Part shown: piece by piece, positions 44,775 to 55,322 of the stretch
How positions within the stretch are numbered: position 1 is the stretch's first letter
Layout: each line of letters opens with the position of its first letter
Source of the DNA: Leptothoe spongobia TAU-MAC 1115
GTDB taxonomy: Bacteria > Cyanobacteriota > Cyanobacteriia > Phormidesmidales > Phormidesmidaceae
Reading direction: 5' to 3'
DNA: 64,000 nucleotides
Assembly: GCF_018739885.1 (NCBI RefSeq)
Contig: NZ_JADOES010000001.1
Location: 124,001 to 188,000, forward strand
Program-made: the position numbers and the translations under genes
Notes under the pieces: generated by a model
The model's database searches: none
What the model was told of the DNA's origin: nothing
What the model saw: only the letters and a program-made list of their open reading frames with translations

Positions 44775-44960
44775 ATGACTAATCGTTTTCGTTTGCGCCC
44801 AATCACTCAACTATTGCTAGCCACCATGGCTATGACGGCCATTGTCTGGATTCTTCGTGGGACTGGGCTGCTGTCGTTTTTGCCAGGGATTATTATTTGG
44901 TTATTGCTCTTAAGTTGCTTTGCGATCGCACTCTTTAGCAGCGTGCAATCAACCCGTTAG
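44775..44960 (+). CDS. Small hypothetical membrane protein
   Basis: 61 residues, two hydrophobic stretches (ITQLLLATMAMTAIVWIL and LPGIIIWLLLLSCFAIALF). No family recognised. The next gene is a desaturase-like protein 112 bases further in the same direction. Confidence 0.5.
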   Translation: MTNRFRLRPITQLLLATMAMTAIVWILRGTGLLSFLPGIIIWLLLLSCFAIALFSSVQSTR

Positions 44961-45072
44961 AGAGTACAGGTATGACGAAATGATTGCAATACTAAACCAT
45001 TTCTAAACTAAATATTAAATTTGCCTTAAATCTTGCCTGCTAATTTGCCGAGGAGTTGTTAGGCAATTGGCA

Positions 45073-45567
45073 ATGGAACTATTACATATACTGAGCATCT
45101 CCCTGTTGCTATTACTGCTCGGGGACTTTATCGCGACCTTTGTCTACCATGTACCCGAGCACGTGTTTGGGCACTACCACAGCATTGTGCACCATAGCCC
45201 CAATCGTAGCTTTGTCAGCTATGCCTGGCGTCAGCATTGTCCCCAGGCGTTACTGCCTGGTTTCTTAGGAGCACTGCCCTATCTGATGTGGGTGCCATTT
45301 CTATGGCTGCTATCCCCCCCAGGGACAGTGCTCGGTTTGCTATTAGCAGAGTTGCATGTCCTCTGGCGGCATCAGTTTAACCCTGACTATTGCACTCCCA
45401 AGCTGATTAAAAATCTATGTCGCTGGCTATGCATCACCACACCGGAGCGTCACCGACTGCATCACAGAAATGCCAATCTGGCCTATGGTGACGTGTTTAC
45501 CTTCTATGGCAAACCAGCCCAGTACTGGCTCACATTTCTACGGCAGCTAAAACGCCAGTGGGTCTAG
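45073..45567 (+). CDS. Sterol desaturase/fatty-acid hydroxylase-like membrane protein
   Basis: 164 residues from ATG 45073 (an in-frame TTG lies 6 bases upstream). Several membrane helices and histidine clusters of the di-iron fatty acid hydroxylase superfamily: HVPEHVFGHYHSIVHHS (about 27-43), LHVLWRHQFNP (about 95-105) and ERHRLHHRNANLAYGD (about 124-139). It likely oxidises a lipid or pigment substrate with oxygen. It is shorter than most members. Confidence 0.75.
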   Translation: MELLHILSISLLLLLLGDFIATFVYHVPEHVFGHYHSIVHHSPNRSFVSYAWRQHCPQALLPGFLGALPYLMWVPFLWLLSPPGTVLGLLLAELHVLWRHQFNPDYCTPKLIKNLCRWLCITTPERHRLHHRNANLAYGDVFTFYGKPAQYWLTFLRQLKRQWV

Positions 45568-45658
45568 CCAATTTTTTGAACACGTCTGTAGGGGCATCCC
45601 CTAATGGATGCTCCCGCATTAAAGGTGTTTACAGAGGCATAAACCGAAACATCACTAG

Positions 45659-47383
<1,725 letters not shown>

Positions 47384-47431
47384 ACCTGAGGCTACTAAAC
47401 AATCATCTTTCCCTTACTGGGAGGGGCTCCA

Positions 47432-47462
47432 GGGTGGGTTTTGATCGGATCAAAACCCACCC
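47432..47462. terminator. Bidirectional terminator after pgm
   Basis: GGGTGGGTTTTGATC, one G, and the exact complement; then CCAATTTTTTCT. It lies between the convergent pgm and the small minus-strand gene at 47472. Confidence 0.88.
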
Positions 47463-47471
47463 CAATTTTTT

Positions 47472-47744
47472 CTACTGTCCCGGCACCTTCACACCGCTTT
47501 TCACCTGCTGCTTATCTGCACTCTTCGCATACTTCTCAGCTACAGCCGTCATTTCCGCTACACGCTCAGCATTAGTGACCTCTTCCGCCTTGGCCATCAC
47601 GGCGGCGGCTTCCTTAGCCTTCAGACCGTTTTTCACCCGAGTCAAAAAAGATAGGGTAAACCCTACACTCAGATAGGTGGCGCTCATAATTGCCCAGCCT
47701 TCGATGACGTAGGTCATCATAAGATTCAAGGTTTCAACAGTCAT
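47472..47744 (-). CDS. Hypothetical protein with N-terminal membrane helix and Ala/Lys/Glu-rich tail
   Basis: 90 residues. A hydrophobic helix (about 9-34, MTYVIEGWAIMSATYLSVGF) is followed by an amphipathic, charged Ala-rich helix (KAKEAAAVMAKAEEVTNAER). No known family; single-gene unit with its own terminator at the 3' end. Confidence 0.55.
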   Translation of the reverse strand: MTVETLNLMMTYVIEGWAIMSATYLSVGFTLSFLTRVKNGLKAKEAAAVMAKAEEVTNAERVAEMTAVAEKYAKSADKQQVKSGVKVPGQ

Positions 47745-47788
47745 GATGCGCTCCCGGTGTTAAAAACAACTTTGATTACAGGTAGTGG

Positions 47789-47827
47789 GCACTCTACTCA
47801 GTGCTCAATGGGCACTGAGTAGAGTGC
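47789..47827. other. Perfect 16-bp hairpin in the 47745-48200 gap
   Basis: GCACTCTACTCAGTGC (47789-47804), loop TCAATGG, exact complement (47812-47827) followed by TTTTATC. It could stop read-through toward the symporter gene; it lies upstream of both divergent genes. Confidence 0.7.
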
Positions 47828-48072
47828 TTTTATCTAAATGTATGGGGTTAACATTTCGCCCCATGCAAGCCTTCAAAGCTGTGTAGTTTAGATGTCCCTA
47901 AGATACATATGAACTAGTCAATGCCTTTGTAGGACTCACATGAGGGCAATTTTTATCCCATTTAAGCAGGTTCTTTTTGGGATCGGTACTTATTGCAAAA
48001 AATATAATGATACGGATGCTGAATTGACTGCATCCATCAACTGGTTATTCTAAACAGACTGTCAGGACACTA

Positions 48073-48181
48073 CGCCCATAGCTGCTGCTATCTAAGGCTT
48101 GTAGCGATTACCTGCGATGTGAACTATGGGCGCAAAGCTGTCTTTCAGTCCAGGCCGCCCTTCGGTATGGTGAAATACCGA
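48073..48181 (+). other. Structured leader of the sugar symporter gene
   Basis: CGCCCATAG (48073-48081) pairs with CTATGGGCG (48124-48132), and TCGGTAT (48162-48168) pairs with ATACCGA (48175-48181), ending 19 bases before the ATG at 48201. The second stem is close enough to influence translation. No riboswitch class is recognised. Confidence 0.4.
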
Positions 48182-48200
48182 TAGCGTCACTGTCTGTTTT

Positions 48201-49553
48201 ATGTCTACTCGCCTGTCTTTTCAGACCAAATTTGCCTATGGAGTGGGTGAATTAGGTACAGCTATTCCCATTGGCCTAGCGATCTTTTATCTGCTGTTTT
48301 TTCTGACAGAGGTGGTGGGATTGTCTCCCACATTGGCCGGGACTGTACTGTTGATTGGGCGGGTGTGGGATGCGATCAACGATCCTATTATTGGCTGGCT
48401 CAGCGATCGCACCCAGTCGCGTTGGGGCCGCCGCTATCCCTGGCTGGTGTTGGGAGCACTTCCCTTGGGCTTTTTTACCTTTATGCTCTGGCTGGTGCCG
48501 CCCCTGGAGTCCCAGGCCAGTTTATTTGTGTACTACGTGCTGATGGCCATGGGGGGCTATGCGGCGTTTTCGGTGGTGATTTTGCCGATGGTTGCGATCG
48601 CAACCGAACTCACCCCCGACTATGACGAACGCACCAGCATCATGTCCGTCCGCTCAGCGGCCAATATCATCGGCTCAGTGGTGGGGCTGGTGCTGGCTCA
48701 GATCATTTTTTCCCTGGTGGAAAACACCCGGCAGCAGTACATGCTCCTGGGTGGGGCCAGTGCCATCTTTATTGTGGTGGCCATTGCCATTTGCGTGGTG
48801 GGTACCTATGGCCAATATCGCCCCGTCATGCGCACACAGCCAGAACTATCCCCTCACCCCATGGGCCGACAGCTGCGTCGGGTGTTTGAAAATCGAGCCT
48901 TTCGCTGGGTAATGGGACTATATTTGTGCTCCTGGGTTGGCGTCCAGGTGACAGCAGCGATGTTGCCCTACTTTGTTACGGACTGGATGCAGCTGGACGA
49001 GCAGCACTTTACCCAAATGGCGATCGCAGTGCAGGGGAGTTCAGTGGTCTTGATCCCGTTTTGGCTCTGGGTGACCAAGCACACTAGCAAGCAAGCGGTG
49101 TACTTTGCGGGAGCCCCTTTAGCATTACTGGGGGTGGGCATTTTAGGTATCGTCCAACCGGGTCAGGTAGGACTAATGTATGGTGTGGGGTTAGTGATTG
49201 GCGCAGGGTTATCTACTTTTTATCTGGTGCCCTTTGCCATGCTGCCCGATGTGATTGATGACGAAGAACTACGTACTGGTGAGCGGCAGGAGGGCATATT
49301 TATTAGTCTGATGGTGTTTTTACAGAAAGTGGGCATTGCGATCGCCATCTTTCTTTCAGGCTGGATGCTGGACTGGGCTGGTCAGATGGGGCCTGGCGCT
49401 CGACTTCTTGTCATCCGTCTACTAGCCAGCGCTCTCCCTAGCCTCTTAATTTTTGGCGGTATTTACTGTGTCTATCGCTATCCTCTAACCCGTAAGGCTC
49501 ACCATCGCATTCGTCTTCAACTCGAACGCAATCGAAAACAACCCCAAAATTAA
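48201..49553 (+). CDS. MFS sugar:cation symporter (GPH/MelB family)
   Basis: 450 residues, twelve hydrophobic helices. The start FQTKFAYGVGELGTAIPIGL and the loop DAINDPIIGWLSDRTQSRWGRRYPWLVLG (about 55-83) with conserved Asp residues match the glycoside-pentoside-hexuronide symporters. AIATELTPDYDERTSIMSVRS (about 132-152) and MLPDVIDDEELRTGERQEGIF (about 349-369) are further family motifs. It should take up a sugar with Na+ or H+; the substrate cannot be told. Confidence 0.9.
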   Translation: MSTRLSFQTKFAYGVGELGTAIPIGLAIFYLLFFLTEVVGLSPTLAGTVLLIGRVWDAINDPIIGWLSDRTQSRWGRRYPWLVLGALPLGFFTFMLWLVPPLESQASLFVYYVLMAMGGYAAFSVVILPMVAIATELTPDYDERTSIMSVRSAANIIGSVVGLVLAQIIFSLVENTRQQYMLLGGASAIFIVVAIAICVVGTYGQYRPVMRTQPELSPHPMGRQLRRVFENRAFRWVMGLYLCSWVGVQVTAAMLPYFVTDWMQLDEQHFTQMAIAVQGSSVVLIPFWLWVTKHTSKQAVYFAGAPLALLGVGILGIVQPGQVGLMYGVGLVIGAGLSTFYLVPFAMLPDVIDDEELRTGERQEGIFISLMVFLQKVGIAIAIFLSGWMLDWAGQMGPGARLLVIRLLASALPSLLIFGGIYCVYRYPLTRKAHHRIRLQLERNRKQPQN

Positions 49554-49595
49554 TTTCGCCTCCATTACAAAATTTGCCCCTATACTCCATTTCCC

Positions 49596-49787
49596 ATGCA
49601 AACCACTGCCGAATACTATTGCGCCTATTGTGGCGAACCTAGCACCACCTTTATTGACATCAGCAGCGGTCTCACCCAGCAATATGTCGAAGACTGTCAA
49701 GTATGTTGTCGGCCTAATATTCTTTACATCACCATTGACGAAGAGACCTTAGACGTGGATATTCAAACCGATTGCGAAGATCGTTAA
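49596..49787 (+). CDS. CPXCG motif-containing cysteine-rich protein
   Basis: 63 residues. Two C-x2-C zinc-type pairs (CAYCGEP about 9-15 and CQVCCRPN about 35-42) and an acidic C-terminus. It matches the small CPXCG family; the function is unknown. It follows the symporter gene after 42 bases. Confidence 0.85.
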   Translation: MQTTAEYYCAYCGEPSTTFIDISSGLTQQYVEDCQVCCRPNILYITIDEETLDVDIQTDCEDR

Positions 49788-49897
49788 AACCCTATGGGTA
49801 TCTTGTGGAGCGCTTGTCTCTACTCGACAAACGGGTAGGATAAATCCGAATTGATATCAATTGATGTGTAGCTATTGGTAATGTCACATTGGCAGCT

Positions 49898-51613
49898 ATG
49901 GAAAACCGATTGAAAAACTTTGCTTGCATTATTTCTAGTTCCTTAGTGAGTGCCCTATTGCTTGCCAGTTGTAATAGTGATGGCACTAGTTCTAGCGGCG
50001 GTCGTGGGTTTGAAGTCAAGCTGCTAGTGGGCAGTGCTCTGCACCACTTCTGTGATGAAGCAGCGGTGCAGTTTAATCAAACCAAGCCCAAGCTTGCCAG
50101 TGGTGATGCCTTTCATATGACCTGCGAAGCGGCGGGTAGTGGTGATGTGGTCGAACGTACTGCGACTCTAGCTCAACAGTTTCAGCAGGGAACCATTACG
50201 GCTGATGCGGCAGAATTTCCAACCATTTTGTCGGTAGATGGTGAAATTTATCAGAACCAGCTGATTTACCGCATGGACCAGCTCTATCCTGGGCAAAACT
50301 ATATTCCAGCTATCACCGATGCGCCCTTGTTGGCCAACAGTCCCATGGTGTTTATGGTGCCGACAGATCTGGCCCCTGGTCTGCGTAAAGTAGATGATCT
50401 GTTTGCCAAACTAGTAACTGCCAAGACCCATAAGGATTTGGATGCGAGCAGTCCCGAGCAGCCGGTTTACTACGTTCATACGGCTCCTACCCGGTCAAAT
50501 TCTGGTCTACAAACCTTGGTATCGCAGTTTGCCTCTGTGTCAGACAAACGTCCGGAGGAGCTAACGGTGGCCGATGTGCAGCAGCACCAGGCAGCAGTGC
50601 AAAACATCCAGAGCAAAATCACCCGCTATGGTAAATCCACATCTACATTGGCTCAGGCCATGGTCGAAAACGGACCATTTTGGGCATCTATCGGTTCGGT
50701 GTATGAGTCCTCAGTGATTGCGGCAAATACTAATTTGCCCCCTGGCGGCACCCAGTATGAGGCGGTATATCCCAAATCCACATTCACCTCAAACATGCGG
50801 GGCATTGTGCCCAATGCGCCCTGGGTTAGTGACCAGGAAAAGGAAGCGGCTGATCAAATTTTGGAGTATTTGCAGTCTCCACCAGCTCAGCAGATTGCTA
50901 CGAATCTTGGGCTACGCCCTGGGGCACCCGGTGTGGCCCTAGGTCCCAAGTTTAGCCCTAACTTTGGCGTGGATCCCAAGGCTAGCTATGATTCCTACCG
51001 TCCTCCTGCTCCAGAGGTAGCTGAGGCAATGCTCACAACCTGGAGCCAGGTTGCCAAGAAGTCTTCTTTAGTGGTGGTGGTGGTGGATACCTCTGGCTCG
51101 ATGGAGGGCAACAAGCTACCGTCGGTGCAGAATACGCTCAAAACCTATGTGGAAGCGTTAGGCCCCAAGGATAAAGTGGCGCTAATTGATTTTGATAGTA
51201 ATATTCGTCAGCCGGTTCTGGTGGATGGTACGGCAGACGGGAAGGCACGAGGGTTGCAATTTATTGCTGGACTGCAAGCCGATGGCGGCACCCGCCTTTA
51301 TGATTCGGCCCTGGCTGCCCGTAACTGGCTCTCGGCCAATCTCAAGGCGGATGCCATTAATGCGGTATTGATTCTTACCGATGGTGAAGATTCAGAATCG
51401 AGCATTGGTCTGGGGCAGCTGGAACAAGAACTATCGAAAAGTAATTTTTCGTCAGATCAGCGGATTGCTTTCTTTACGGTGGGCTACGGCAAGGAAGGGG
51501 AGTTTGACCCCCAGGTCCTGGAGCAAATTGCTCAGCTCAACGGGGGGTACTATCGTAAGGGTGATCCGGCCACCATTGCTCAGCTGATGGCCGATCTGCA
51601 GGTGGAGTTTTAG
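49898..51613 (+). CDS. Lipoprotein: solute-binding domain fused to a von Willebrand factor A domain
   Basis: 571 residues from ATG 49898 (TTG 9 bases earlier is in frame). A lipobox LLASC (about 22-26) predicts lipidation. Residues about 40-360 form an extracellular ABC-type solute-binding domain (VKLLVGSALHHF, SNSGLQTLVSQF and SPMVFMVPTDLAP). The C-terminal VWA domain has a complete MIDAS: DTSGSMEG (about 395-402), Thr in GGTRLYDSAL (about 460) and LTDGEDSESS (about 490). First of three genes with a second solute-binding protein. The ligand is unknown. Confidence 0.85.
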   Translation: MENRLKNFACIISSSLVSALLLASCNSDGTSSSGGRGFEVKLLVGSALHHFCDEAAVQFNQTKPKLASGDAFHMTCEAAGSGDVVERTATLAQQFQQGTITADAAEFPTILSVDGEIYQNQLIYRMDQLYPGQNYIPAITDAPLLANSPMVFMVPTDLAPGLRKVDDLFAKLVTAKTHKDLDASSPEQPVYYVHTAPTRSNSGLQTLVSQFASVSDKRPEELTVADVQQHQAAVQNIQSKITRYGKSTSTLAQAMVENGPFWASIGSVYESSVIAANTNLPPGGTQYEAVYPKSTFTSNMRGIVPNAPWVSDQEKEAADQILEYLQSPPAQQIATNLGLRPGAPGVALGPKFSPNFGVDPKASYDSYRPPAPEVAEAMLTTWSQVAKKSSLVVVVVDTSGSMEGNKLPSVQNTLKTYVEALGPKDKVALIDFDSNIRQPVLVDGTADGKARGLQFIAGLQADGGTRLYDSALAARNWLSANLKADAINAVLILTDGEDSESSIGLGQLEQELSKSNFSSDQRIAFFTVGYGKEGEFDPQVLEQIAQLNGGYYRKGDPATIAQLMADLQVEF

Positions 51614-51622
51614 GAGTTGCAG

Positions 51623-52342
51623 ATGAAGTTAGCCAATCCATTGCAGTATCCACTCGCGGTGCTGGCGGGGGGACTTTTTCTGGTAGGGGGGGTGCGTCTG
51701 GTCCGTTTGCCTAATGTGGTTGCCATTCCGGTTGCGGTTGCGATCGCAACCGCAGGGGCTACAGTTCTCCAGTCCCGTGGCCCTGAAACCGTTGAGCTTA
51801 CCAATAAAGCAATCAACCGCGAGTTTCAACAGGTACGACAGCAGGCTGTGGCGTTGGGCACCAGGGCCGATGAGCTACATGAGGAAGCGACTAAGCTCCT
51901 AACGGCCAGCGATCAGATGGAGCTATTAGGGGTGGTGCAGTATGCGTGCGATCGCACTCAGGAACTTCCCCAAAAAATCGACCAGTTGGCCCAGCGCATG
52001 GACGGCAATGACGCTCTACTTTCGGTAGATGAACTCAACCACCAGCTCAAACAGGCCGAAGCTAAAGTTCGCCATAGTAAAGGCGTCGCCCAAGAACAAT
52101 GGGGCAAGCTTGCCAACAGCTTGAAGCGCAATATTGCCCTTGCTCAGCATGGTGAAGACGCCCGCCAAGCACAGTTAGCAAACCTATCCACACTAATTGC
52201 CGAATCAGGGGGGGTATTGCAACAACTGCAAAATAAACTGCGCACTGCCGATCTAACTAGCTCGGTAGCCGCTGATGAACTACGAGATCTCAGCGATGAA
52301 TTTAAAGGCTTCCAAGAAAATGTCGATGTCTTAATCGCCTAA
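51623..52342 (+). CDS. Coiled-coil membrane protein of the VWA cluster
   Basis: 239 residues from ATG 51623, preceded by GGAG. Two hydrophobic segments at the N-terminus (PLAVLAGGLFLVGGVRLV and VAIPVAVAIATAGATVL) and a long helical coiled-coil tail (about 65-239) rich in Gln, Glu and Ala. It starts 9 bases after the VWA gene and is very probably co-transcribed. No family recognised; a structural or tethering role in the same complex is inferred. Confidence 0.65.
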   Translation: MKLANPLQYPLAVLAGGLFLVGGVRLVRLPNVVAIPVAVAIATAGATVLQSRGPETVELTNKAINREFQQVRQQAVALGTRADELHEEATKLLTASDQMELLGVVQYACDRTQELPQKIDQLAQRMDGNDALLSVDELNHQLKQAEAKVRHSKGVAQEQWGKLANSLKRNIALAQHGEDARQAQLANLSTLIAESGGVLQQLQNKLRTADLTSSVAADELRDLSDEFKGFQENVDVLIA

Positions 52343-52356
52343 TTTCTTTTCCGTTC

Positions 52357-52400
52357 CAATTTTTGTAGGGTCGTTCCATGGAACGACCCTACAAAAATTG
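52357..52400. repeat. 44-bp perfect REP palindrome
   Basis: Exact palindrome around TCGTTCCATGGAACGA, with arms TGTAGGG/CCCTACA and outer CAATTTT/AAAATTG. It separates the coiled-coil gene from the second solute-binding protein gene. Confidence 0.95.
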
Positions 52401-52426
52401 CCCCATTCCCCATCACCTTTCCAACC

Positions 52427-53524
52427 ATGGCCACCAAACCCATCATCTCCCTCGCCATCATTGCCGCCTCCGCTGCTCTTGCCTATGCCCCTCTCCCCGG
52501 CGTTAACCAATCCATCACTATTGTTAGCGGTAGCGAACTTCAAGCACCCTTGAAAATTTTAGAAACTCGGTTTGAACAACAGAATCCTTCGATTCAAATT
52601 AACCTTGAATTCCAAGGTTCTCAAGATATTGTCAACAAATACATCGACGACAAAAACAACTTTGAACCCACGGTTCTAATTCCTGCCAATGGGCAACTGC
52701 TTGATGAGCTGAACCAGCGCTGGCAGGCCCAGTATGGCGACGAACCATTTTACGAGGCACCCCAGCCTATTGCAAAAACTATGCTGGTGGCAGTCTCCTG
52801 GCCTGAACGTGCCCAAGCGTTGTTCCCTGGCGGCGAGTTTCAGTGGCAGCGGGTAGAAGATGCTATGACTGGCGGCAATTGGGACAAAATTGGCGGTAAT
52901 GCGGCTTGGGGCAGCTTTGACTTTATTACTACCGATCCGACTCGTTCCAACAGCGGTCAGCTCACTATGAGCCTATGGTCTCAATCTGAGGCTAACAGTA
53001 ACACCCTCAACACAGCTGACTTCAGCAAGAACAATGTTCAAACTTTATTTGGTTTAGTAAAACGTTCCATCTATCAGCCTCCTCGCTCTACAGATGTTTT
53101 GTTGCAAGAGTTTATTACCCGTGGTCCCAATGATGCTGATATTGCGACGGCCTATGAGAGTATTGCTCTCCATCGCTGGGAACAATCCAGTGCCACCCAA
53201 GGCCAGCCTTATCAAATTCTCTACTTGGATCCGACCATCGAAACAGTTTCGACAGCTGCTATTGTGCGACGCGATGTCAGTGGTGGTGAGGCTAAAGCAG
53301 CCCGTGCATTTATTGACTTTCTGATAGCATCAGAACAGCAGGCGGTGTTTGTACAGCACGGTTTTCGTCCAATGAATGCCAAGGTGGATATCAACTCTGT
53401 ACCCAACAGCCCCTGGAGTAAAAATATTCCTGGAGCTATGGCTGATCCCACAGGTCGCGTTAGTGCTCCACCCGATCGTTCTGTGGTTGAAGAAGTCATC
53501 CGGCAGTGGCAACGGGCCAATTGA
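52427..53524 (+). CDS. Secreted extracellular solute-binding protein
   Basis: 365 residues. N-terminal hydrophobic segment (about 5-20, PIISLAIIAASAALAYAPL; cleavage site unclear) and a type II periplasmic-binding fold: ITIVSGSELQAPLKIL (about 30-45), TDPTRSNSGQLTMSLW (about 165-180), and a C-terminal GFRPMNAKVDI (about 310-320). Related to the binding part of the VWA lipoprotein two genes upstream (shared DPTRSNSG / APTRSNSG motif), so the pair are probable paralogues. No ABC permease or ATPase is linked. Confidence 0.82.
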   Translation: MATKPIISLAIIAASAALAYAPLPGVNQSITIVSGSELQAPLKILETRFEQQNPSIQINLEFQGSQDIVNKYIDDKNNFEPTVLIPANGQLLDELNQRWQAQYGDEPFYEAPQPIAKTMLVAVSWPERAQALFPGGEFQWQRVEDAMTGGNWDKIGGNAAWGSFDFITTDPTRSNSGQLTMSLWSQSEANSNTLNTADFSKNNVQTLFGLVKRSIYQPPRSTDVLLQEFITRGPNDADIATAYESIALHRWEQSSATQGQPYQILYLDPTIETVSTAAIVRRDVSGGEAKAARAFIDFLIASEQQAVFVQHGFRPMNAKVDINSVPNSPWSKNIPGAMADPTGRVSAPPDRSVVEEVIRQWQRAN

Positions 53525-53550
53525 TTAAACCTCAAACATTAACGTTGGTG

Positions 53551-55203
53551 TTATTGAGCTACCTGGGTCGTAAATCGAAAGAAACCGTAGGCATTGTTAG
53601 GTGTATCTTGATCAGTACTGCCTAGCAACTGGCTAAGACCAGATGGAGTACCCGTTGTTCCCGTAATATCCACCACTACGACCTGATCGCTAGAATTTGT
53701 TGCTCCGGCAGGCAAATTACAGGTGGGACCAACAGGAATTGTACCAACTGTCGCCAGCTCCGCTCGATCGACCATCGCCGCATCACTAGCCGCTGTTAAC
53801 TGATAAGTAGTATCACCAATCTCTAGCTCAATATCGTTACTACCATAGAGGCCAAAAACAAAGCTTTGATTTGGCTGAATCCAATCACAAATTCTCACAT
53901 CAGTCGCATTGAGAGTCCCTGCATTCAGAAAATAGACCGTATACTCAATATCATCTCCTGGCTTCACAGCACCAGCATTTAATTCACCCAACAGGTAGTT
54001 GGTGGGCCAATGATTATGGTTATCATTGGTCTCAACTGATGAAACGGTATCATCAACAAATTGATTCAGGGGAGTAGAATCATTAGGATTCTCAGTTCGA
54101 TTGCCATTAATCGCCGTAATCCGTTTGACAAGCAGTACCTCAGGAGGTCTGACAACATTAGCACCGATAAAGCTAAGGTGTTCGCTATCGGCATTGTTGT
54201 TGCCTGCTGTACTGTCATCATCTCCGACAATTAGCATAACTTTTTGGACACGAGCGATCGCACCGTTATCTACAAAGCTAATCCAGCGAGTTGATTGGTT
54301 ACCACAACCTGGTTCGTTATTGACCGTGCCGCCACACAGGCTTTGAACAACCAATTCTGGATCGGGTTCGTTACCGTCATAGAGAGAATTTGGCACAATT
54401 TCAATATCGTCGCCAATGCGATTATCCGAGGCATCCAGGAGTCTCAAAATTGCTGGTGTCCCATGGCCATCTGTGCGAGTTTCTAAATCACCTACCCAGA
54501 AGCCAAATGCGCTAACTGGTTGTTCAAAGGATAGAAGCACTGCATTACGTTTGAGATCACTCAAAGCACCAGCGTGAGTCTCATTCCAAAATAGCGGTTG
54601 ATCACTACTTTCATAGAGACTGGCTGGACGGGGTGCCGAACCTTGCAAAGAACTACTACTGCTGAGGGTAGGACTTGAGCCTGCCATCGTAGTCTCTCCA
54701 GCACATGCAGTCCCCCCTATGGGAATCTGTACCAACTCAACAGAAACATTAACAATAATGTTGGCAACAGGATCGTGATAGCTAAAGTTAGTAGTACTAC
54801 CCTGAGGAACACTAGCGGTTCCAAACCAGTTTTCTAACGCAGGATCGACTGCTTGACCAACAGCCGTTCGCCAATTATCGTCCAAGGTGTCTACTAACTC
54901 GCGGGTTGCAATGACATTACGTCTGACTTCACCGCTGATATAAGGGACAATGCTAGGGTCAGATGTACCGCTACCAATGGTGCAACCGTCTGAGTCGGTG
55001 GTCACCATAACAGGAGAACTTACCCGTATCTCTTGTGAGTTGTTAACTGGGTTAATAAAGCTCCCTGTGGCCTGATTTTTAATCACGGTACCAGGTGCAG
55101 GAGCATCTGCCCGAGCTGGGCGATCAATTAATGCGCCATGAGATAACAACATCATGACAATTAGGGCATGTTTAATACCCCAACTGAGTAACTGACATTT
55201 CAT
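53551..55203 (-). CDS. Secreted DUF11-type repeat protein
   Basis: 550 residues. Signal peptide (about 12-32, ALIVMMLLSHGALIDRPARA) then PAPGTVIKNQATGSF, the same motif that opens the giant protein at 59389-63504. A middle lectin/PEP-CTERM-like region has FGFWVGDLETRTDG and the C-terminal part LLVKRITAINGN, then VKPGDDIEYTVYFLNAGT, the DUF11-type domain also shared with the giant protein. Extracellular; likely a surface or matrix protein. No sorting signal (LPXTG or PEP-CTERM) is evident at the C-terminus. Confidence 0.8.
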   Translation of the reverse strand: MKCQLLSWGIKHALIVMMLLSHGALIDRPARADAPAPGTVIKNQATGSFINPVNNSQEIRVSSPVMVTTDSDGCTIGSGTSDPSIVPYISGEVRRNVIATRELVDTLDDNWRTAVGQAVDPALENWFGTASVPQGSTTNFSYHDPVANIIVNVSVELVQIPIGGTACAGETTMAGSSPTLSSSSSLQGSAPRPASLYESSDQPLFWNETHAGALSDLKRNAVLLSFEQPVSAFGFWVGDLETRTDGHGTPAILRLLDASDNRIGDDIEIVPNSLYDGNEPDPELVVQSLCGGTVNNEPGCGNQSTRWISFVDNGAIARVQKVMLIVGDDDSTAGNNNADSEHLSFIGANVVRPPEVLLVKRITAINGNRTENPNDSTPLNQFVDDTVSSVETNDNHNHWPTNYLLGELNAGAVKPGDDIEYTVYFLNAGTLNATDVRICDWIQPNQSFVFGLYGSNDIELEIGDTTYQLTAASDAAMVDRAELATVGTIPVGPTCNLPAGATNSSDQVVVVDITGTTGTPSGLSQLLGSTDQDTPNNAYGFFRFTTQVAQ

Positions 55204-55265
55204 TTGTGTGCAACCCTGACAAAATGTGCCTGGTTATCCCAGTGCTCTCATTAAGGTGCCCACCC

Positions 55266-55322
55266 ATGGTTCTCTCATATGATACGAGAGTTCATATTCC
55301 TTGCGATATCGAACCAGAATGA
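55266..55322 (+). pseudogene. Possible remnant of an antitoxin C-terminus
   Basis: An 18-codon ORF (MVLSYDTRVHIPCDIEPE) whose TGA overlaps an ATG by four bases (ATGA), the usual link of antitoxin to VapC. Too short for a working antitoxin; upstream sequence shows no antitoxin DNA-binding domain. Confidence 0.3.

Noticed and set aside
45585..45620. Possible additional REP (TGTAGGGGCATCCCC ... GATGCTCCCGCA)
   Set aside because: Only partial pairing and no CCATGG centre; perhaps a decayed copy, not safe to list.
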